Shown here: in pieces, positions 36,884 through 38,219 of the stretch
Layout: every line of letters starts with the position of its first letter
Numbering within the stretch: the stretch's first letter is position 1
Virus record (IMG/VR): IMGVR_UViG_3300045977_000256
Location: 1 to 38,219 of that record
DNA length: 38,219 nucleotides
Strand: one strand, 5' to 3'
Source: a virus
Made by a program: the position numbers and the translations under genes
Notes under the pieces: model-generated
Seen by the model: the letters and a program-made list of their open reading frames with translations, nothing else
The model's database searches: none
What the model was told of the DNA's origin: nothing

Positions 36884-38219
36884 ACTCGGCCTAGCGCCCT
36901 TCGCGTTCCGCTATCTCCTGCCCAACCCCTATGCGTGGCAGATCGAAGCCTTCGCCTCGATCGAATTCAACCGGCGGACCTCCATCCGGGCTGCCAACGG
37001 CTCAGGCAAGACCCAAGCCGTAATCGCCCCGGCGATCCTCTGGTGGCTCTACGCCTTCCCCCGCGGCCGCGCTGTCGTAACCTCTGGCTCGTGGATCCAG
37101 GTTGAGAAACAGCTCTGGCCTGCCCTCACGTCCTACCGGGGAAGGTCCATGTTCGCCCATTGGACCTTCAACGTAACCGAAGTCAGGCGTCCGGAGGGAG
37201 GGTGGGCAATCGGCTGGTCGACCAACGAACCAGGCCGCGCCGAAGGCTACCATCAGAGGCCCGATAGTCCCCTGCTTTACATCATCGATGAGGCCAAATC
37301 TGTCGAGGATGGGATCATGGACGCCTGCAACCGTTGTACCTGCACCCGTGTCCTGATCGCCTCGAGCCCAGGAGCGCCCGAGGGCTTCTTTTTCCGAAGC
37401 CACAACGAGGAATCGGGCCGCTGGCACCGGCTCGCCGTCACGTCGGCTGATTGCCCCCACATCGATCCAAAGAAACGCGCGGAGGATCTGGCCCTCTACG
37501 GCGAGGACCACCCGGTCTACCGGTCGATGCACTTGGGAGAGTTCACCTACCTCGATCAATCAGTCATCCTGAGCCCCGACAAGCTGCGGGGCTGCCGCGA
37601 GGATCCGCCGCCCAGCTACCGGGGCCCGACGACGGCCTTCTGTGACTTCGCTGCCGGCGGCGATGAGAACGTGCTGGCGATCCGGGAAGGGAACCGGGCC
37701 TGGATCGCTGAGGCGTGGCGGGATGCGGATACGATAAGGGCCTGCCATGAATTCAAGCGCCTCTTTGGCAAGCACGATCTCAAGCCGGGCCAGATCTACG
37801 GGGATGCCACGGGGCTCGGGACCGTCATGATCGACTACCTCGCAGAGCTGCGCTGCCGGATCAACCGGGTACACAACGGGGAGCAGCCACAGAACACCAA
37901 AGCCTATGCCGACCGCGGATCCGAGATCTGGTTCGAGGCCGCCAAGGCGATCGAACGAAAGCAGATCATCCTGGAGGGGATCGATCCCGAGACTGCCAGA
38001 CAGCTCACAACGCGAAAGATCGACATGACGCCTGCCGGCAAGCTGAAGGCGGAACCGAAGGAGAAGATGAAGGCCCGCGGCCTTGAGAGCCCAGACAGGG
38101 CAGACGCCCTCCTGGGGGCAATTGCGATGCAGATCGGGACTGGCGCCCTATCCCGCGATCAACTACGTTCTATCCGCGCCCCAGCATCGCCCTTTGCCGT
38201 GAAGTCAATCACCCGTTTT
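36759..38219 (+). CDS. terL: Terminase large subunit (body; ends at 197-199 across the junction)
   Basis: A 487-residue packaging motor read from ATG 36759 to the window end, with the stop at 197-199. The ATPase domain has Walker A ANGSGKT (K84) and Walker B LLYIIDEAK (D177, E178). The nuclease domain has D296 (CDFAAGGDE), D349 (YGDATG) and D449 (PDRADAL). The start is uncertain: the first 35 residues are basic and proline-rich, overlap terS in another frame, and have no clear Shine-Dalgarno; conserved sequence begins near 36882 (ELGLAPFAF). It is the strongest evidence that the window is a linearised circle. Confidence 0.92.
   Translation, partial: MPKPQPQPQRKAGRKKKSASSPKSSRPRACAPLRARDLPSYELGLAPFAFRYLLPNPYAWQIEAFASIEFNRRTSIRAANGSGKTQAVIAPAILWWLYAFPRGRAVVTSGSWIQVEKQLWPALTSYRGRSMFAHWTFNVTEVRRPEGGWAIGWSTNEPGRAEGYHQRPDSPLLYIIDEAKSVEDGIMDACNRCTCTRVLIASSPGAPEGFFFRSHNEESGRWHRLAVTSADCPHIDPKKRAEDLALYGEDHPVYRSMHLGEFTYLDQSVILSPDKLRGCREDPPPSYRGPTTAFCDFAAGGDENVLAIREGNRAWIAEAWRDADTIRACHEFKRLFGKHDLKPGQIYGDATGLGTVMIDYLAELRCRINRVHNGEQPQNTKAYADRGSEIWFEAAKAIERKQIILEGIDPETARQLTTRKIDMTPAGKLKAEPKEKMKARGLESPDRADALLGAIAMQIGTGALSRDQLRSIRAPASPFAVKSITRF
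38024..38219. repeat. Terminal repeat, right copy (circular overlap)
   Basis: Same sequence as 1-196 apart from two silent third-position changes in terL. It marks where the assembled circle was opened. Confidence 0.93.

Overview
The window reads as one complete temperate tailed-phage genome (about 38.0 kb, GC-rich), linearised inside its terminase large-subunit gene. Bases 1-196 repeat as 38024-38219 with only two differences, both synonymous. The head genes are Mu-like (DUF935-type portal, gpG-, gpI- and gp36-type proteins, a MuF minor head protein). A 1342-residue tape measure with no sheath or baseplate set indicates a long non-contractile (siphovirus-type) tail. A tyrosine integrase and a tRNA-derived attachment site indicate integration rather than Mu-style transposition. 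Two proteins with PEP-CTERM sorting signals suggest a Gram-negative host with an exosortase system; the style of signal fits Verrucomicrobiota, but that host assignment is an inference.

Layout: 34.1-38.2 kb, continuing through 1-199, holds the MuF-metallopeptidase fusion, a small unknown gene, terS and terL. 0.25-2.2 kb holds an unexpected exported protein (PEP-CTERM region fused to a lipoprotein-type trypsin-like protease) and two tiny membrane or lipoprotein genes resembling a holin and an outer-membrane spanin. 2.2-19.1 kb is the structural operon: portal, morphogenesis protein, protease/scaffold, decoration, major capsid, connectors, tail tube, a proline-rich LamG adhesin, tape measure and tail hub, ended by a hairpin terminator. 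19.1-23.7 kb is an accessory block: a helix-turn-helix protein, a small protein possibly of an anti-defence family, four glycan-modifying enzymes and a second PEP-CTERM protein. 23.7-24.3 kb is non-coding, repeat-rich and carries attP.

24.3-27.1 kb is the integration and lysogeny region: integrase, then a leftward operon (ribbon-helix-helix regulator, secreted protein, membrane protein) divergent from a second ribbon-helix-helix gene across a shared operator. 27.1-34.1 kb is the rightward early region: small membrane proteins, a degenerate PD-(D/E)XK/iron-sulfur-like protein, a DUF1064 nuclease, a DUF1376 replication protein with an origin-like iteron and AT-rich core inside it, an exonuclease, a frameshifted nucleotidyltransferase, a MazG-like enzyme and an HNH nuclease.

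Most neighbouring genes overlap by 4 bp (ATGA), implying long, translationally coupled operons. The least ordinary content is the phage use of PEP-CTERM sorting signals: two related exported proteins with matching 5' leaders, one of them fused in frame to a lipobox-bearing protease beside the lysis-like genes, with no recognisable endolysin anywhere.
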